Assembly (NCBI RefSeq): GCF_001570765.1
Contig: NZ_BCSH01000057.1
Location: 1-57,767, forward strand
Length of the DNA: 57,767 bases
Direction of reading: 5' to 3'
Source: Nocardiopsis listeri NBRC 13360
Lineage (GTDB): Bacteria > Actinomycetota > Actinomycetes > Streptosporangiales > Streptosporangiaceae
Below the pieces are notes generated by a model. It saw only the letters and a program-made list of their open reading frames with translations. It ran no database searches and was not told where the DNA came from. Made by a program: the position numbers and the translations under genes. This document shows, in pieces, positions 24,103-32,393 of the stretch; within the stretch, counting starts at the first letter, position 1; every line of letters begins with the position of its first letter.

Positions 24103-25355
24103 GATCGGCTCGCCCTCCACTGCTTGCCCACCCCGGCGGGTGCCCTGAGCCGTTGCGAGGCCAGGGACAACACCAACAGGGTGGCGACGTGCGGGCTGTA
24201 GGTGGCCAGCTCGCGGGGCAGCGAGTCGGTGCTGAAGTACCACAGCAGCAGCACGACCGCGGCGAGGAAACCGGCGATGGCGATGCCCTTGCGGTCCTTG
24301 CGCACCTGCCAGACGGCCACCACCAGCAGCACCACGGCCAGGAGCAGCAGCAGGGCGTGGATGGCCGCGCCGCCGCCGCGCACCTGGAGGGCGTCGGTGT
24401 AGCCGAACAGGCCCGCGCCCATGGCCAGGCCGCCCGGACGCCAGTTACCGAAGATCATCGCGGCCAGACCGATGTAGCCGCGGCCACCGGTCTGTCCCTC
24501 CTGGTAGATCTGCGAGGCGACGACCGCCAGGAACACCCCTCCCATACCGGCCAGGCCACCGGAGACGACCACGGCGATGTACTTGAGGGTGTACACCGGC
24601 ACGCCGAGGGACTCCGCGGCGTCGGGGTTCTCGCCCACCGACCGCAACCGCAGACCGAAGGTGGTCTTCCACAACACCAGGTAGGTGATCGGGATCAGCA
24701 GGATGGCGATGAGGGTGAGCGCGGACATGCGCGTGGTGAGACCGATGACCAGCGACGCCAGGTCGCTGATCAGGAAGGTCCCGCTCTGGGCGACGGGGGC
24801 GAGGGCCTCGGGCAACCACGGAACGTTCAGGGTCGGGAACGACGGCGCCACCGGGGACTGGGCCGCGCCCGCGCCGGGGATGTCGGAGTAGATCAGGATC
24901 GACATGTAGCGCATGGCGCCCAGGGCCAGGATGTTGATGGCCACACCGGACACGATGTGGTCCACGGCGAAGGTCACCGTGGCCACCGCGTGCATCAGGC
25001 CACCGAGCATGCCGCCCATGGTCCCCGCGATAAGGCCGATCCACGGGTTGTCGAAGCTCCACGCGAAGTAGGCCCCGAACCAGGTTCCGAAGATCATCAT
25101 GCCTTCGAGGCCGATGTTGATGATGCCCGCGCGTTCGGCCCACAGACCGCCGAGACCGGCCAGTCCGATCGGGACCGCGAAGGTCAGCGTGGTACGGACG
25201 GTGCCCGCGTCGGTCAGCATGTCCTGGCCGGTGATGACCCGCAGGCCCGCCAGGGACACGAAGACCGCCATCAACAGGGTGAGGACGCGCCAGCGCGCCC
25301 ACCCCTTGGGTCGGCGCTTGGTCACCGACTCCATCACGTTGAGTTCCTGGCTCAC
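24099..25355 (-). CDS. Nucleoside ABC transporter permease (second permease)
   Basis: This 418-residue permease belongs to the BmpA-type nucleoside importers (YufQ/NupQ-like). The membrane core shows GLAGLGGLWAERAGIINIGLEGMMIFG, FAVDHIVSGVAINILALGAMRY, TTFGLRLRSVGENPDAAESLGV and GRGYIGLAAMIFGNWRPGG, all typical. It carries extra C-terminal hydrophobic segments after residue 330. The start codon GTG at 25355 overlaps the stop of the first permease (GTGA). It forms the channel together with the 529-residue permease and is energised by the ATPase at 26938-28539. Confidence 0.92.
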   Translation of the reverse strand: MSQELNVMESVTKRRPKGWARWRVLTLLMAVFVSLAGLRVITGQDMLTDAGTVRTTLTFAVPIGLAGLGGLWAERAGIINIGLEGMMIFGTWFGAYFAWSFDNPWIGLIAGTMGGMLGGLMHAVATVTFAVDHIVSGVAINILALGAMRYMSILIYSDIPGAGAAQSPVAPSFPTLNVPWLPEALAPVAQSGTFLISDLASLVIGLTTRMSALTLIAILLIPITYLVLWKTTFGLRLRSVGENPDAAESLGVPVYTLKYIAVVVSGGLAGMGGVFLAVVASQIYQEGQTGGRGYIGLAAMIFGNWRPGGLAMGAGLFGYTDALQVRGGGAAIHALLLLLAVVLLVVAVWQVRKDRKGIAIAGFLAAVVLLLWYFSTDSLPRELATYSPHVATLLVLSLASQRLRAPAGVGKQWRASRS

Positions 25356-26941
25356 TGTGCCTCCCCACCGCTCTTGTCGTCGGTGCCGTCTTCCTTGGAA
25401 CGGCCGGGGACGCTGTCGTCACCCTCGTCGGAACCGTGCTCCGGTCCGTGGGACACGGCCGCGGGCTCCGGTGTGGTCTCGGTCGTCTGACCGAGCTGCC
25501 TGCCGATCTGCTGTTGCTCGTAGCGACGGCCCCAGCGGTGGACCACCTCGTAGACCACGACGACCGTGAGGACGATGGTGGCCTGCGCGATGACCGCGAT
25601 CTCCTGGGGGATGCCGTCGAAGGGCAGGATGCCCGCCGCCTGGTTCAGGAAGGCCCAGAACAGGGAGGCGAAGACGATGCCCACCGGGTGGTTGCGGCCC
25701 AGCAGCGCGATGGCGATACCGATGAAGCCGATCCCGGTCGGGAAGTCCAGGGCGTAGTAGTGGGAGCTGCCGAGCAGTTGCGGCAGTCCCACGAGTCCCG
25801 CGACCATGCCGGAGAAGAGCATGGACAGGAAGACCATCTTCTTGACGTCGACACCACTGGCCTCGGCCGCCGTCTTGGACTGGCCGGTGGCCCGCAGCTC
25901 GAAGCCGAACCGGGTGCGGTTGAGCATGATCCAGTAACCGATGCCGACCGCGACGGCCAGGAAGATCAGGCCGAAGATCTCCCGCTCCGAACCGAGGAAG
26001 GTCGCCGGGATACCGGGGACCCAACCGGACTCGGGGATGGGCGGGGTACCGATGTTGTTGGTGCTGATCTCGACCGCGAGGCGCCCCTCGGTCAACAGGT
26101 AGGCGGTGATGCCGGTGGCGATCGAGTTGAGCATGATCGTGGAGATCACCTCGGACACGCCACGGGCGACCTTGAGGTAACCGGCGATGCCCGCCCACAC
26201 GCCACCGACCGCGACCGCGGTGACGATGACGACGAACTGGCTGATCACCGGTGGCAGGACCAGGTACCCGCCGACCGCGGCCGCCAAAAGCGCCGCCAGC
26301 CGGTACTGACCGTCGACGCCGATGTTGAACAGCTTCATCTTGAAGCCGATCGCCACGGCCACGGCGGCCAGGTAGTAGGTGACGCCGTCGTTGATGATCT
26401 GCACCATGCTGTTGGGCCTGGTGCCGTACTCCAGCATCCGCTCGAAGGTGGCCAACGGCGTGATGCCACTGAAGTACAGCACCGCCGCGGTCACCGCGAT
26501 GGCGAGGATCCCCGCGGCGAACACCGCGGCGAAGGACAACGCCAGCATGGCGGACAGGCGATGGAACAGCAGGAACGCCAGCGCGGCGCCGATGGCACCG
26601 CCGAGCAGGGCCGCTGCCCACTCCTGGAGTTGCAGGTCCAGCAACCAGGCGGACAGCAGACCCGACACCACGGCCAGGAGCAGCGCCGTGGGCACCACCA
26701 GGGTCTTGTGGAGGGCGGTCCCCTCCTCCGTGGCGCCGCCGGATCCGGCACCTCGCTCATCCGGAATCAGTGGGGCGGCCCAGGCCACGAAGCCGAAGGC
26801 CACCACCACGCCGATGATGACCGCCACCCACCACAGCAGCGCCAGGTCGAGCCCCGCGGTGACCCCGGCGCCCAGGACGACCGCGATCGCGGCGACCACG
26901 GGCCCGGACATGGTCATGTCGGGGCGGGGAAGCTTACTCAT
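25352..26941 (-). CDS. Nucleoside ABC transporter permease (first permease)
   Basis: This is a 529-residue inner-membrane permease of the nucleoside importer (YufP/NupP-like). An N-terminal extension of about 150 residues contains four or more additional hydrophobic segments. The permease core follows: NIGVDGQYRLAALLAAAVGGYLVL, ARGVSEVISTIMLNSIATGITAYLL, TRFGFELRATGQSKTAAEASGV and PTGIGFIGIAIALLGRNHPVGIV. The C-terminus is a charged tail. ATG 26941 overlaps the ATPase stop (ATGA). The core is normal; the long N-terminal extension is also seen in other actinobacteria as far as I know. Confidence 0.92.
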   Translation of the reverse strand: MSKLPRPDMTMSGPVVAAIAVVLGAGVTAGLDLALLWWVAVIIGVVVAFGFVAWAAPLIPDERGAGSGGATEEGTALHKTLVVPTALLLAVVSGLLSAWLLDLQLQEWAAALLGGAIGAALAFLLFHRLSAMLALSFAAVFAAGILAIAVTAAVLYFSGITPLATFERMLEYGTRPNSMVQIINDGVTYYLAAVAVAIGFKMKLFNIGVDGQYRLAALLAAAVGGYLVLPPVISQFVVIVTAVAVGGVWAGIAGYLKVARGVSEVISTIMLNSIATGITAYLLTEGRLAVEISTNNIGTPPIPESGWVPGIPATFLGSEREIFGLIFLAVAVGIGYWIMLNRTRFGFELRATGQSKTAAEASGVDVKKMVFLSMLFSGMVAGLVGLPQLLGSSHYYALDFPTGIGFIGIAIALLGRNHPVGIVFASLFWAFLNQAAGILPFDGIPQEIAVIAQATIVLTVVVVYEVVHRWGRRYEQQQIGRQLGQTTETTPEPAAVSHGPEHGSDEGDDSVPGRSKEDGTDDKSGGEAQ

Positions 26942-28539
26942 GCGCCGCCCTCGTTCTCTTCTTCGTCGGTACGGTCGCTCGCACCGGAATCGCTTTCCCG
27001 GTCGCCCGACAGGCCGGCGCCGGTCATGGCGGAGCCGAGCTGTTCGGGGGTGACGTCGGTCGGGTCGGCCTCGGCCACCAGTCGGCCGCGCAGGATGACG
27101 TGCAGCGTGTCGGACATGCCGATCAGCTCGTCCAGGTCCGCCGAGATCAGCAGCACGGCCAGGCCTTCGGCCCGGGCCTCGCGCAACTGCTCCCAGATCG
27201 CGGACTGGGCGCCCACGTCCACGCCCCGGGTGGGGTGCGCGGCGACCAGGAAGCGCGGTTCCCCGCTCATCTCCCGACCGATGATGAACTTCTGCTGGTT
27301 ACCGCCGGAGAGCGCGTCCGCGATGACGTCGATGCCGGGGGTGCGCACGTCGTACTCGGCGACGATGCGCTCGGAGTCCGCCCTGGCACCGGCCCTGTTG
27401 ATCCAGGGTCCGCGGACGCTGGGTTCACGGGTCTGGTGACCGAGGACGCGGTTCTCCCACAGCGGGGACTCCAACAGCACGCCGTGGCGGTGCCGGTCCT
27501 CGGGGATGTAGCCGACGCCCGCCTCACGGATGCGCAGCGTGGACCACGAGGTGACGTCGTCCTCCTCCAGGCGAATGTGACCGGAGGAGACCCGACGCAT
27601 GCCCATGATGGCCTCGATGAGCTCCGACTGGCCGTTGCCCTCGACTCCCGCGATGCCGACGATCTCACCCTTGTGGATGTCCACGGAGACGTCGTCCACG
27701 ACCTTGCGGCCGTCGGCGGAGGTCACGGTGATCCCGTCCAGGGACAGGACCACGTGGTCGGTGACGGTGGACTCGCGCAGCTCGGGGACGGGCAGTTCGC
27801 CACCGACCATCAGTGTGGCCAGTTCCCGCGCGGTGGTGGTGCGCGGGTCAGCGGTGGCGACGGTGGTACCACGTCGGATGACGGTGATCTCGTCGGCGAC
27901 CGACAGGACCTCGTCGAGCTTGTGCGAGATGAAGATGACGGTCAGGCCCTCGCGCTTGAGTTCGCGCAGGTTGTCGAAGAGTTCGTCGACCTCCTGCGGG
28001 ACCAGGACCGCGGTGGGCTCGTCCAGGATGATGGTCTCGGCGCCTCGGTAGAGGACCTTGAGGATCTCCACGCGCTGGCGGTCGCCGACGCCCAGGTCCT
28101 CCATCAGGCGGTCGGGTTCGACCCCGAGACCGTACTGACCGGACAGGGCGCGGATCTGTTCACGGGCCTTGTTGCCGATGCCATGACGGCGTTCGGCGCC
28201 CAGGACCACGTTCTCCAGGACGGTCAGGTTGTCGGCGAGCATGAAGTGCTGGTGCACCATGCCGATGCCGTTCTTGATCGCGTCGGAGGGCGAGTGGAAC
28301 CGCACCTCCCGACCCTTGACGTGGATGGTGCCCTCGTCCGGCCTGTGCATGCCGTACAGGGTCTTCATCAACGTGGACTTACCCGCCCCGTTCTCGCCGA
28401 CGATGGCGTGCACGGTACCGGGAGCCACGGTGATGTCGATGTCGTGGTTGGCCACGACGCCGGGAAAACGCTTGGTGATCCCGCGCAGCTCAACGGCGGC
28501 GGGTCCGTTCGACCCGCCGCCCGATGGCGTGCTGCTCAT
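26938..28539 (-). CDS. Nucleoside ABC transporter ATP-binding protein (double NBD)
   Basis: This 533-residue protein has two fused ABC domains. The first is canonical: Walker A GENGAGKST, signature LGVGDRQRVEILKVL and Walker B TIILDEPTAVL. The second has a degenerate Walker A (GVEGNGQSEL, no Lys), a good signature LSGGNQQKFIIGRE and an altered Walker B (RFLVAAHPTRGVD). This asymmetry is normal for sugar and BMP-type nucleoside importers. ATG 28539 is preceded by GAGGAG. A 191-nt gap with a strong hairpin separates it from bmpA upstream. Confidence 0.93.
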   Translation of the reverse strand: MSSTPSGGGSNGPAAVELRGITKRFPGVVANHDIDITVAPGTVHAIVGENGAGKSTLMKTLYGMHRPDEGTIHVKGREVRFHSPSDAIKNGIGMVHQHFMLADNLTVLENVVLGAERRHGIGNKAREQIRALSGQYGLGVEPDRLMEDLGVGDRQRVEILKVLYRGAETIILDEPTAVLVPQEVDELFDNLRELKREGLTVIFISHKLDEVLSVADEITVIRRGTTVATADPRTTTARELATLMVGGELPVPELRESTVTDHVVLSLDGITVTSADGRKVVDDVSVDIHKGEIVGIAGVEGNGQSELIEAIMGMRRVSSGHIRLEEDDVTSWSTLRIREAGVGYIPEDRHRHGVLLESPLWENRVLGHQTREPSVRGPWINRAGARADSERIVAEYDVRTPGIDVIADALSGGNQQKFIIGREMSGEPRFLVAAHPTRGVDVGAQSAIWEQLREARAEGLAVLLISADLDELIGMSDTLHVILRGRLVAEADPTDVTPEQLGSAMTGAGLSGDRESDSGASDRTDEEENEGGA

Positions 28540-28629
28540 CAGACTCCTCTTGGGGAACTTGCGGCGGGGCGCGGGCGGGCCGGGGTACGGCCACGTCCGG
28601 ACACCTTCGTCGCGGTGCGGCTACCGGGC

Positions 28630-28663
28630 GGAGCCGAAGGGGGTCTGCGCCCCCTCCGGCTCC
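28630..28663 (-). promoter_or_regulatory. Intercistronic hairpin after bmpA
   Basis: GGAGCCGAAGGGGG (28630-28643) pairs with CCCCCTCCGGCTCC (28650-28663) with one A-C mismatch. It lies between the binding-protein gene and the ATPase gene, where such stems usually lower read-through so that binding protein is made in excess. Confidence 0.6.
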
Positions 28664-28730
28664 GTTCCTCGTGACCGGTGTGGATCACGGCGCGGGCCCG
28701 GTGCCCGCTCGGTGGTGGGTTCCGTGCCCG

Positions 28731-29786
28731 TCAGGGCTCGGTGGGAACCTCGATGTCACCGGCGATGATCTGCTCCTTGAGCTCGTCGAGCTCCTCCTGC
28801 AGCGGAGCGATCTCCTCTTCGTTGGTGGTGGTGTAGTCCACGCCGCCCTCGCTGAGGTCGAAGCGCTGGATGCCACCCTCGACACTGTCCTCGGTGGCGG
28901 CCTTGATCAGCTCGAACACCGAGAGGTCGACCTGCTTGATGGCGGAGGTCAGCACGTGCGGCTTCTGCTCGTCGTCGGCGTTCTCGTACTGGTCGCTGTC
29001 GACGCCGATGAAGGTGAAGTCGTTGTCCACGGCCGACTCCAGGACACCGTTGCCGGAGGCGCCGGCGGCGTGGTAGATGACGTCCGCGCCACGGTCGTAC
29101 TGGGCCTGGGCGACCTCGCGGCCACGGGCCGGGTCGCTGAAGCCGCTCATGTCCGGCGGCTGGCTCAGGTAGTCGATCTCGACGTCGATGGCCTCGTCGA
29201 CGTGTTCGACGCCCGCGCTGAAGCCCGCCTCGAACTTGTGGATCAGCGGGGTTTCGACACCGCCGACGAAACCGACGTGGTCCTCCTCGGTGGTCAGCGC
29301 CGCGGCGGCACCGGCCAGGAAGGAGGCCTGCTCCTCGGCGAAGACGAGGCTGGTGACGTTGTCGATCCCATCGATCTCGGAGTCCACGATCGCGAAGTGG
29401 ACCTCCGGGTACTCGGGCGCGACCGCCTGGATGGCGGCGTCGTAGGCGAACCCGACCGCGATGACGACGTCATAGCCCTCATCGGCCATGGTTGCCAAAC
29501 GCTCCTCCTTGGCGGAGTCCGGCTCGCCGTCGGACGGCTCGAAGTCCTGGGTCTGCACGCCCAGCTCCTCGGCCGCCTGCTCCAAGCCTCGGAACGCGGA
29601 GTCGTTGAAGGAACGGTCGCCGCGACCACCGACGTCGTAGGCCAGGCCCACGCGTACTTCGGAGGTCTCGTCCCCGCCCTCGGCACCGCCGTTGTCGCCG
29701 TCTTCGACCGCGTTGTCGCACGCGGTGAGTGCCAGCATGCCCGCCGCGGCGACCGCGGCGAACTTGGCTGCGTTACTACGCTTCAC
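28731..29786 (-). CDS. BMP-family nucleoside-binding lipoprotein
   Basis: This 351-residue substrate-binding lipoprotein is anchored outside the membrane. The signal peptide ends in the lipobox LTAC with Cys23. The mature protein starts with an acidic linker (DNAVEDGDNGGAEGGDE). The BMP/PnrA fold follows: VRVGLAYDVGGRGDRSFNDSAFRGLEQAAEELG, YDVVIAVGFAYDAAI, DHVGFVGGVETPLIHKFEAGF, ADVIYHAAGASGNGVLES and FIGVDSDQYEN, which are nucleoside-contact motifs. GTG 29786 is chosen because AGGGGAG lies 10 nt upstream and the signal peptide then has normal length. It is the first gene of the nucleoside operon. Confidence 0.93.
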   Translation of the reverse strand: MKRSNAAKFAAVAAAGMLALTACDNAVEDGDNGGAEGGDETSEVRVGLAYDVGGRGDRSFNDSAFRGLEQAAEELGVQTQDFEPSDGEPDSAKEERLATMADEGYDVVIAVGFAYDAAIQAVAPEYPEVHFAIVDSEIDGIDNVTSLVFAEEQASFLAGAAAALTTEEDHVGFVGGVETPLIHKFEAGFSAGVEHVDEAIDVEIDYLSQPPDMSGFSDPARGREVAQAQYDRGADVIYHAAGASGNGVLESAVDNDFTFIGVDSDQYENADDEQKPHVLTSAIKQVDLSVFELIKAATEDSVEGGIQRFDLSEGGVDYTTTNEEEIAPLQEELDELKEQIIAGDIEVPTEP

Positions 29787-30128
29787 TTGGGTAACTCTCC
29801 CCTTCGCCCTCTCAGCGGTGCCGCATTCCGCGCGGGACCGGCCTGAGTTCTGCAGCCGGACGATATCCCGTTGCGGAAAGTACACCTAACCCACGGTCGG
29901 AGTTGTTATGAAGGCGAGAGCCAAGTGACACGGGGGCCTTACTCGAAAGTTGCCGAGAGCGCACCGGGAGGGGCCGCCCGTTCGGCCTTTCTCGGTTTTC
30001 GACCCCCTCTTCCCTGGCAGAACACGGGATTACGACCGGTTGTACCGTGACCCTCACCTTTGGTCACACATCCACGTGGAAGCCGGCCGGTCTAGACCGG
30101 CCTGACCCAATATTCCGGGCCCGCCCGC
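29787..30128. other. Intergenic region upstream of bmpA
   Basis: No gene is visible in these 342 nt. It contains the bmpA leader and promoter region, the inverted repeat GTGACC (30047-30052) / GGTCAC (30062-30067) and the palindrome at 30085-30102. A minus-strand TACAAC near 30045-30040 could be a -10 element, but the promoter is not certain. Confidence 0.5.
30085..30102. promoter_or_regulatory. 18-bp palindrome with GGTCTAGACC core (dre-like)
   Basis: GGCCGGTCTAGACCGGCC is a perfect palindrome. Its core GGTCTAGACC equals the core of the DasR/NagR-type GntR operator (dre, known from Streptomyces). It also lies just after the alpha/beta hydrolase stop and could fold as that gene's terminator. 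A second copy of the core is at 42145-42154. Confidence 0.5.
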
Positions 30129-30860
30129 TCAGCCGGCGAGGAAGTCCACCGCGGCCTGCTTGAACACACGGGAGGAGACCGCGTTGGCGTGGTCCCGTCC
30201 GGGGATCTCCACGAAGACGCCCTCGCAGGAAGCGGCCAGGTCGGTGGCGCCCTCGGCCACCGTGTCCTTGGCCCCGGCCACCAGCAGGATCGGCACGCCC
30301 TCGGGGCGGGGTTCGACGGTGAAGGGATCGGCGGCCTGCCCCCGTGCGCAGGCGGCGAGCGCTTCGGGGTCGTTGCCCGGCAGTCCGCCGACCGCGCGGA
30401 AGACGTGGTCGAAGGGGGTGTCTCCCGCTCCGGGTTCGTCCGCGCCCAGGCAGGCCGGCGCGTCGACCGGGCCGAACCCGCCCAACACCACGCGGCGCAC
30501 GCGTTCGGGTGCGGTGAGCGCGAGAGCCCAGGCCAGTCTGGACCCCATGGAGTAGCCGACCACGTCGACGCTCGGCAGACCGAGCTCGTCGAGGAGCCGG
30601 AGAAGGTCGGCGACGAAGTGTTCGGGCAGATAGAGCCCGCTGTCGGTGGGTTTGTCACTGCCTCCGTGGCCGCGCAGGTCCGGACCGATCACCCGGCGCC
30701 CCTCGGTCTCCAGTGTCCGGAGCCAACCGGTGGCCCGCCAATTCATGTCGAAGGAGCTCCCGAAACCGTGCAACAGAAGCACCGGAACGGAGTCACTCGG
30801 GACCTGCGGCGGAAAATCCGTATAGCTTATTGTCACGTCTCCGACGAGATTCGCTGTCAT
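30129..30860 (-). CDS. Alpha/beta hydrolase next to the lipoyl/E1 genes
   Basis: This 243-residue alpha/beta-hydrolase has a complete triad: nucleophile Ser104 (GYSMGS), acid Asp199 (GAKDT) and His224 (GRDHAN). The oxyanion loop is HGFG (31-34). PDLRGHGGSDKP is typical for the esterase/thioesterase-like branch. ATG 30860 has AGAAGG 5 nt upstream. It is the last gene after E1alpha, E1beta and a free lipoyl protein, all on the same strand. In acetoin dehydrogenases of the AcoC type, a lipoyl domain is fused to an alpha/beta hydrolase that serves as E2. Here the two parts are separate proteins, so this enzyme may be the acyltransferase/hydrolase half of a split E2 (inference). A plain esterase is the alternative. 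Confidence 0.8.
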   Translation of the reverse strand: MTANLVGDVTISYTDFPPQVPSDSVPVLLLHGFGSSFDMNWRATGWLRTLETEGRRVIGPDLRGHGGSDKPTDSGLYLPEHFVADLLRLLDELGLPSVDVVGYSMGSRLAWALALTAPERVRRVVLGGFGPVDAPACLGADEPGAGDTPFDHVFRAVGGLPGNDPEALAACARGQAADPFTVEPRPEGVPILLVAGAKDTVAEGATDLAASCEGVFVEIPGRDHANAVSSRVFKQAAVDFLAG

Positions 30861-30906
30861 GAATCCTTCTGCACCTTTCCCGGTTCGGGTATTTCACCAA
30901 AGAGAA

Positions 30907-30987
30907 CGGAGACCCATTCAGATGTTCCTCTGAGTGAATGGTCGGCACAAGGGCTTTCACTCGTGCCGACATCCGAACGGGTCTCCG
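30907..30987 (-). ncRNA. Predicted structured RNA element (three-way junction) between lipoyl and hydrolase genes
   Basis: On the minus strand an outer 9-bp stem (CGGAGACCC at 30987-30979 on plus complement, closing with 30915-30907) encloses two hairpins. The first is an 11-bp stem with one G-U pair (arms 30960-30970 and 30941-30951, core GTCGGCAC). The second is a short stem built on ATTCA/TGAAT (30916-30920, 30935-30939). The element ends 46 nt before the hydrolase ATG. It could be a terminator, a processing site or a regulatory 5' UTR. No known riboswitch class is recognised. Confidence 0.5.
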
Positions 30988-31023
30988 ATGAGGACGGGGC
31001 TTTCGGACCGAGGGGTCGGTCGG

Positions 31024-31365
31024 TCAGTCCGTCGGGGGTTTGAGGCGGACCCTTCGTCGCGGCGTGGCCTCCTCGGTGGGCACCTTGCCCACGATGCCGG
31101 CCCGAGGTGTCTCCTCCACCTCCACCGCGAAGGTCACCAGCGGGTCGCCGACCGGGACGACCCCCTCCTCCTGTGCGTGCAGCTCCACCACGCGTCCGGC
31201 CTTGGGCGAGGGGATCACCACGGCGGACTTGGTGGTCTCCACCTCGACCAGCGGATCGTTGCGGCCGATCACGTCGCCGACCGACACCTGCCACTCCAGG
31301 ACGGTCGCCTCGACCAGTCCCTCACCGAGGTCGGGAAGGGCGAAGGTGATGTTCTCTTCTGGCAT
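31024..31365 (-). CDS. Free-standing lipoyl-domain protein (truncated E2)
   Basis: This 113-residue protein consists of one lipoyl domain (residues 4-82) with the lipoylation site Lys46 in VETTKSAV, followed by a 30-residue basic linker (GKVPTEEATPRRRVRLKPPTD). The peripheral-subunit-binding domain and the catalytic acyltransferase domain of a normal E2 (about 400 residues) are absent. Neither frame shift after the stop gives E2-like sequence in the next 160 nt, so this is a deletion or a genuine stand-alone carrier. ATG 31365 is 5 nt after the E1beta stop. It should carry acyl groups from E1. Which protein transfers them to CoA is unclear. Confidence 0.85.
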   Translation of the reverse strand: MPEENITFALPDLGEGLVEATVLEWQVSVGDVIGRNDPLVEVETTKSAVVIPSPKAGRVVELHAQEEGVVPVGDPLVTFAVEVEETPRAGIVGKVPTEEATPRRRVRLKPPTD

Positions 31366-31370
31366 GTGGG

Positions 31371-32393
31371 CTAGTACTCCAGGGTGCGCTGGACCGCGAG
31401 CAGGACGCGGTCGATCGTCGGCAGGTACTGGGACTCCAGGGGACCGGCCGGGTAGGGGACGTCGAAGCCGGTGACGCGCTGGACCGGGGCGGCCAGTTCA
31501 CGGAAGCAGCCGTCGGTGATCAGGGTGGCGACCTCCGCGCCGAGCCCCGCGGTGAGCGGCGCCTCGTGGACGACCACGGCACGCTTGGTGCGCGAGACCG
31601 AGGCCACGAGCCCGGCGGCGTCGATGGGTTTGAGCCAGCGAAGGTCCAGCACCTCCAACTCCACGCCGTCCTCGGCCGCGAGTTCGGCCACCCGCACGCA
31701 CTGGTGCACCATGGCGCCCCAGGCGACGAGGGTGGCGTGCCGGCCCGGGCGGACGATCCGACTGGTTCCGATGGGGTCGGTGGGCTCGCTGAGCCGAACC
31801 GGTCGGCGGTCCCAGTAGCGGGCCTTGGGTTCCATGTACACGACCGGATCGTCGGAGCGCACCGACTGCAACAACAGGCCGTAGGCCTCACCCGGGTCGG
31901 AGGGGGCCACGACCTTCAGACCGGGGGTGTGCGCGAAGAGCGCCTCCAGGCTCTCCCCGTGGTGTTCGGGGGCCTGGATGCCGCCGAAGGAGGGCAGCCG
32001 CAGGGTGATCGGCATGGGCGCGGCGCCGCGGGTGCGGTAGTTCATGCGCGCCACCTGGTTCACGATCTGGTCGATGGCGGGGTAGGCGAAACCGTCGAAC
32101 TGGAGCTCGGGCACGGGCCGCAGGCCGTTCATGGCCAGACCGACCGCCATGCCCATGATGGCGGACTCGGCCAGGGGGGTGTCGAAGACACGCTGCGCCC
32201 CGAACTCCTTCTGTAGCCCGTCGGTGACGCGGAAGACACCGCCCAGGGCGCCGACGTCCTCACCGAAGACGAGCACCTTCGGGTCCTCGGCGAGCAGGAC
32301 GCGCAGGGCCCGGTTGATGGCCTGCTGCATGGACAGTTCGACCGTCTCGCCTCGGGGATCCGGTGCGGCGGCGCGCTCGATCAGCTCGGTCAC
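31371..32393 (-). CDS. bkdB: Branched-chain 2-oxoacid dehydrogenase E1 beta subunit
   Basis: This 340-residue transketolase-like subunit is typical of E1beta: MQQAINRALRVLLAEDPKVLVFGEDVG, FDTPLAESAIMGMAVGLAMNGLRPVPELQFDGFAYPAIDQI, RLPSFGGIQAPEHHGES and GLKVVAPSDPGEAYGLL. The stretch ELQFDGFAYPAIDQ favours the branched-chain type over pyruvate dehydrogenase. GTG 32393 overlaps the E1alpha stop (GTGA). With E1alpha it decarboxylates 2-oxoacids on ThDP and acylates the lipoyl protein encoded 5 nt downstream. Confidence 0.9.
   Translation of the reverse strand: MTELIERAAAPDPRGETVELSMQQAINRALRVLLAEDPKVLVFGEDVGALGGVFRVTDGLQKEFGAQRVFDTPLAESAIMGMAVGLAMNGLRPVPELQFDGFAYPAIDQIVNQVARMNYRTRGAAPMPITLRLPSFGGIQAPEHHGESLEALFAHTPGLKVVAPSDPGEAYGLLLQSVRSDDPVVYMEPKARYWDRRPVRLSEPTDPIGTSRIVRPGRHATLVAWGAMVHQCVRVAELAAEDGVELEVLDLRWLKPIDAAGLVASVSRTKRAVVVHEAPLTAGLGAEVATLITDGCFRELAAPVQRVTGFDVPYPAGPLESQYLPTIDRVLLAVQRTLEY

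Noticed and set aside
30861..31023. Remains of a frameshifted E2 catalytic domain after the lipoyl protein
   Set aside because: I read all forward frames after the stop; none gives subunit-binding or acyltransferase sequence (no HxxxD motif), so a simple frameshift cannot explain the missing E2.
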